A stretch of 20,049 nt of DNA from Euperipatoides rowelli (lineage: Eukaryota; Onychophora; Udeonychophora; Euonychophora; Peripatopsidae), in the NCBI GenBank assembly GCA_003024985.2, contig PXIH01S0000226.1, one strand, 5' to 3'. The translations under genes were made by a program, and so were the position numbers. The notes beneath the pieces are model-generated. The model did no database searches, was not told the DNA's origin, and worked only from the letters and a program-made list of their open reading frames with translations. Below, one piece after another: positions 18,818-20,049 of the stretch (position 1 is its first letter; the number at the start of each line of letters is the position of its first letter).

Positions 18818-18831
18818 CTAACCCTAACCCT
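18811..18831 (+). repeat. Telomeric tract 3, (CCCTAA)3.5
   Basis: 21 bases of perfect CCCTAA repeat. Like tract 2 it starts after TTT with CCTAACCC and ends at CCCT. It separates element D from the leader of element E. Confidence 0.93.
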
Positions 18832-19050
18832 CATTGCTGACTTAGAAGTCGGCCTGGAAGGTTGTGTGGAACTGCAGCTCCTCATTTTGGTTTATAACTC
18901 AACTTTGATTCGAGGTAAGGTGATTAAATTATACATTTTCTGAAAGTAGAGATCAAGATCTATAACCCAAGATTAATTTAGAAAAAAAATTTAAAAATTT
19001 TCTGTCAAGAAATCGTGTTTGATGCTAGTTTCGTTTTACATGTATAAATT

Positions 19051-19621
19051 AACATGGGGAGTATAGGAAATTTCATGTAGTGCCCATTCATAGGTTCAGT
19101 TTTGATTTTCTTTCAAAAATTCTTGCTTCCCCCCTATATAAGTGACCAGGTTCGCACCTGGTCCAATTAGTAAAAATTTGATTAATTGATTTGTAAAATT
19201 TTTTTGAAATTTCCCTTGATTATTGATTTCCCATGTTAAAGTTTAACATGGGGAGATAGGGATTTTCTCCTTTTGCATTTTTTTGAATGAAAATTTTGAA
19301 ATTGTGTTAAATTAATGATAACTAGCCTATGTAAACTATACCTTTTAAACACTTTTTAACTAACAGAATTTTTGTTTAGAGATTATTAATGATTTTAGAA
19401 AATTTTCCAAGCTTAATGATTTTTATATGCTAAGATTTAACATGGACAGATAGGAACGTTTTTTTGGGTGATTTATTGAATGGGAATTTTTGATTTTCTT
19501 GATTTTTTTTTTAAATTTTCTGGTATAAATTGACATCTCCAACTACATTTCTTTGGAAAAAAAAAAAGAATCCGACTCATAGTATAGATTTTGTCAGTCA
19601 ATTCTGGTGCTTGTTAAATTT
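19051..19621 (+). repeat. Three diverged ~194-bp tandem repeats
   Basis: AACATGGGGAG starts at 19051 and recurs at 19245 (AACATGGGGAGATAGG) and 19439 (AACATGGACAGATAGG), both steps exactly 194 bases. A shorter partial copy, TTTAACATTAAT, begins near 19619. Units 2 and 3 also share TTGAATG followed by an AATTTTTGA-like stretch; unit 1 is more diverged. Each unit is T/A-rich. Confidence 0.6.
19135..19163 (+). promoter_or_regulatory. TATA-like box followed by a perfect 8-bp inverted repeat
   Basis: TATATAAG at 19135-19142 follows a C run. GACCAGGT (19144-19151) and ACCTGGTC (19156-19163) form a perfect stem around TCGC. The palindrome sits where a transcription start would be expected from the TATA box. 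Its GGTTCGCACC core also resembles a Pol III B box with mismatches. Promoter function is inferred. Confidence 0.4.
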
Positions 19622-19644
19622 AACATTAATCAATCACTGATAAA

Positions 19645-20049
19645 ATGAGTGATTTTAAGTCACAAGCTGATTCCACACCTATTAAGGACCCCCCGGTGGG
19701 CCATTCTGATGTACCACAGTCGGCTGGCATCATTACCACTAGAGACAAGACCAAGCTTTTTGACGGACAGCTCGAGGTAGATCTGTTTGTGTCAGACTCT
19801 AGTTCTGACATTAATGGTGAGGATTTGACATGGGAGGATGAGTGTGTCACTACAACTGAAGAAAAATCAGTGCTCCTTCCTTCCTCCCATCATTTCCTTA
19901 AGGTTTCTTCCCCAGTCTCCACTCATGTTACTAAAACGACCAGACATATATCCCGTACATTTTCCTTAAAACAGTCTCCTACTAAGAAACTATATTTCCT
20001 TGATGCTCTTGGTAGGCAACTCCCTCAGCAGGATCTGACTAAAAAATTT
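19645..20049 (+). CDS. ORF1 N-terminal part of element E (continues past the window)
   Basis: ATG at 19645 with A at -3; 135 codons open to the end of the window without a stop. The first 75 residues are acidic and contain TWEDECVTTTEE, matching the end of the first ORF1 segment of element A. The following residues are Ser/Thr-rich and basic (VSTHVTKTTRHISRTFSLK, then QSPTKK). These match a stretch of element A near 511-545 that reads SRKLSVKRSPT in its second frame. That correspondence supports both this start and the frame assignment in A. The knuckle and RRM-like region would lie to the right, outside the window. Predicted role: RNA-binding gag-like protein. Confidence 0.75.
   Translation, partial: MSDFKSQADSTPIKDPPVGHSDVPQSAGIITTRDKTKLFDGQLEVDLFVSDSSSDINGEDLTWEDECVTTTEEKSVLLPSSHHFLKVSSPVSTHVTKTTRHISRTFSLKQSPTKKLYFLDALGRQLPQQDLTKKF

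Larger units (their letters stand above)
18832..19644 (+). other. Leader (5' UTR) of element E
   Basis: T/A-rich, non-coding. It contains three diverged ~194-bp repeats starting at 19051, a TATA-like box at 19135-19142 and an adjacent perfect 8-bp inverted repeat. No ORF of note. It presumably holds the promoter of the element; in mouse L1 such monomer repeats carry the promoter, so the parallel is an inference. Confidence 0.6.
18832..20049 (+). mobile_element. Element E: 5' end of a further LINE, continuing beyond the window
   Basis: It begins at telomeric tract 3 with an 0.8 kb leader and an intact ORF1 start that runs to the window edge. Unlike B and C it is not visibly cut inside a coding region, so it may be full length at the 5' end. 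Relationship to A is shown by the shared acidic segment of ORF1. Confidence 0.72.

Noticed and set aside
18383-18943. 186-residue ORF and overlapping minus-strand ORFs near 18400-18900.
   Set aside because: They run through the telomeric tract or low-complexity T/G-rich DNA, and contain no recognisable domain or conserved counterpart.
1-20049. Bacterial or phage features: CRISPR, retron, integron or operon structure.
   Set aside because: Telomeric repeats, APE-type LINE proteins and AATAAA signals indicate a eukaryotic nuclear genome, and no direct-repeat/spacer pattern is present.

Overview
Eukaryotic, very probably animal, repeat DNA. The window is a head-to-tail stack of non-LTR retrotransposons (LINEs) all on the + strand. 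Telomeric (CCCTAA)n tracts lie at 7753-7792, 15049-15129 and 18811-18831. The telomere unit is TTAGGG, as in vertebrates, molluscs, annelids, echinoderms and some fungi. I do not recognise the species and see no host gene, rRNA, bacterial operon or CRISPR array.

Layout, with my own labels. Element A (1-~7750): 5' leader, broken ORF1 (182-2135), broken ORF2 (2190-5839), a 1.9 kb 3' UTR and a conserved 3' tail (7608-7746) running straight into telomeric repeats. Element B (~7793-15048): a relative of A, cut off inside ORF1 exactly where the telomeric tract stops. It has broken ORF1 (7795-9127), broken ORF2 (9230-12858), a 2.2 kb 3' UTR and the same 3' tail (14906-15046), again running into telomeric repeats. 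Element C (15130-16794): a third lineage, cut off inside the reverse transcriptase next to the second tract and lacking a 3' UTR. Element D (16795-18810): an ORF1 fragment fused directly to C, then a G/T-rich 3'-UTR-like stretch ending at the third tract. Element E (18832-20049): starts at the third tract with a ~0.8 kb leader holding three diverged ~194-bp repeats, then an intact ORF1 start that runs off the window.

Proteins: ORF1 is a gag-like RNA-binding protein with a CCHC knuckle, resembling the ORF1 of Tx1/L1-group elements and ZCCHC3-like proteins. ORF2 joins an APE-type endonuclease, an RT with a YADD catalytic box and a C-terminal CCHC finger. Every ORF that can be followed far enough is broken by frameshifts or stops; only the truncated start of E is clean.

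The main point is architectural. Elements join the C-rich telomere strand by their 3' tails without poly(A), and their truncated 5' ends are capped by telomeric repeats. This geometry fits cDNA primed from the TTAGGG-strand 3' end with later telomerase capping, or site-specific insertion into telomeric repeats as in TRAS/SART. A covarying hairpin in the shared 3' tail is a candidate RT recognition element. A conserved TATAAA block in the 3' UTRs is a candidate HeT-A-style promoter facing the next copy.
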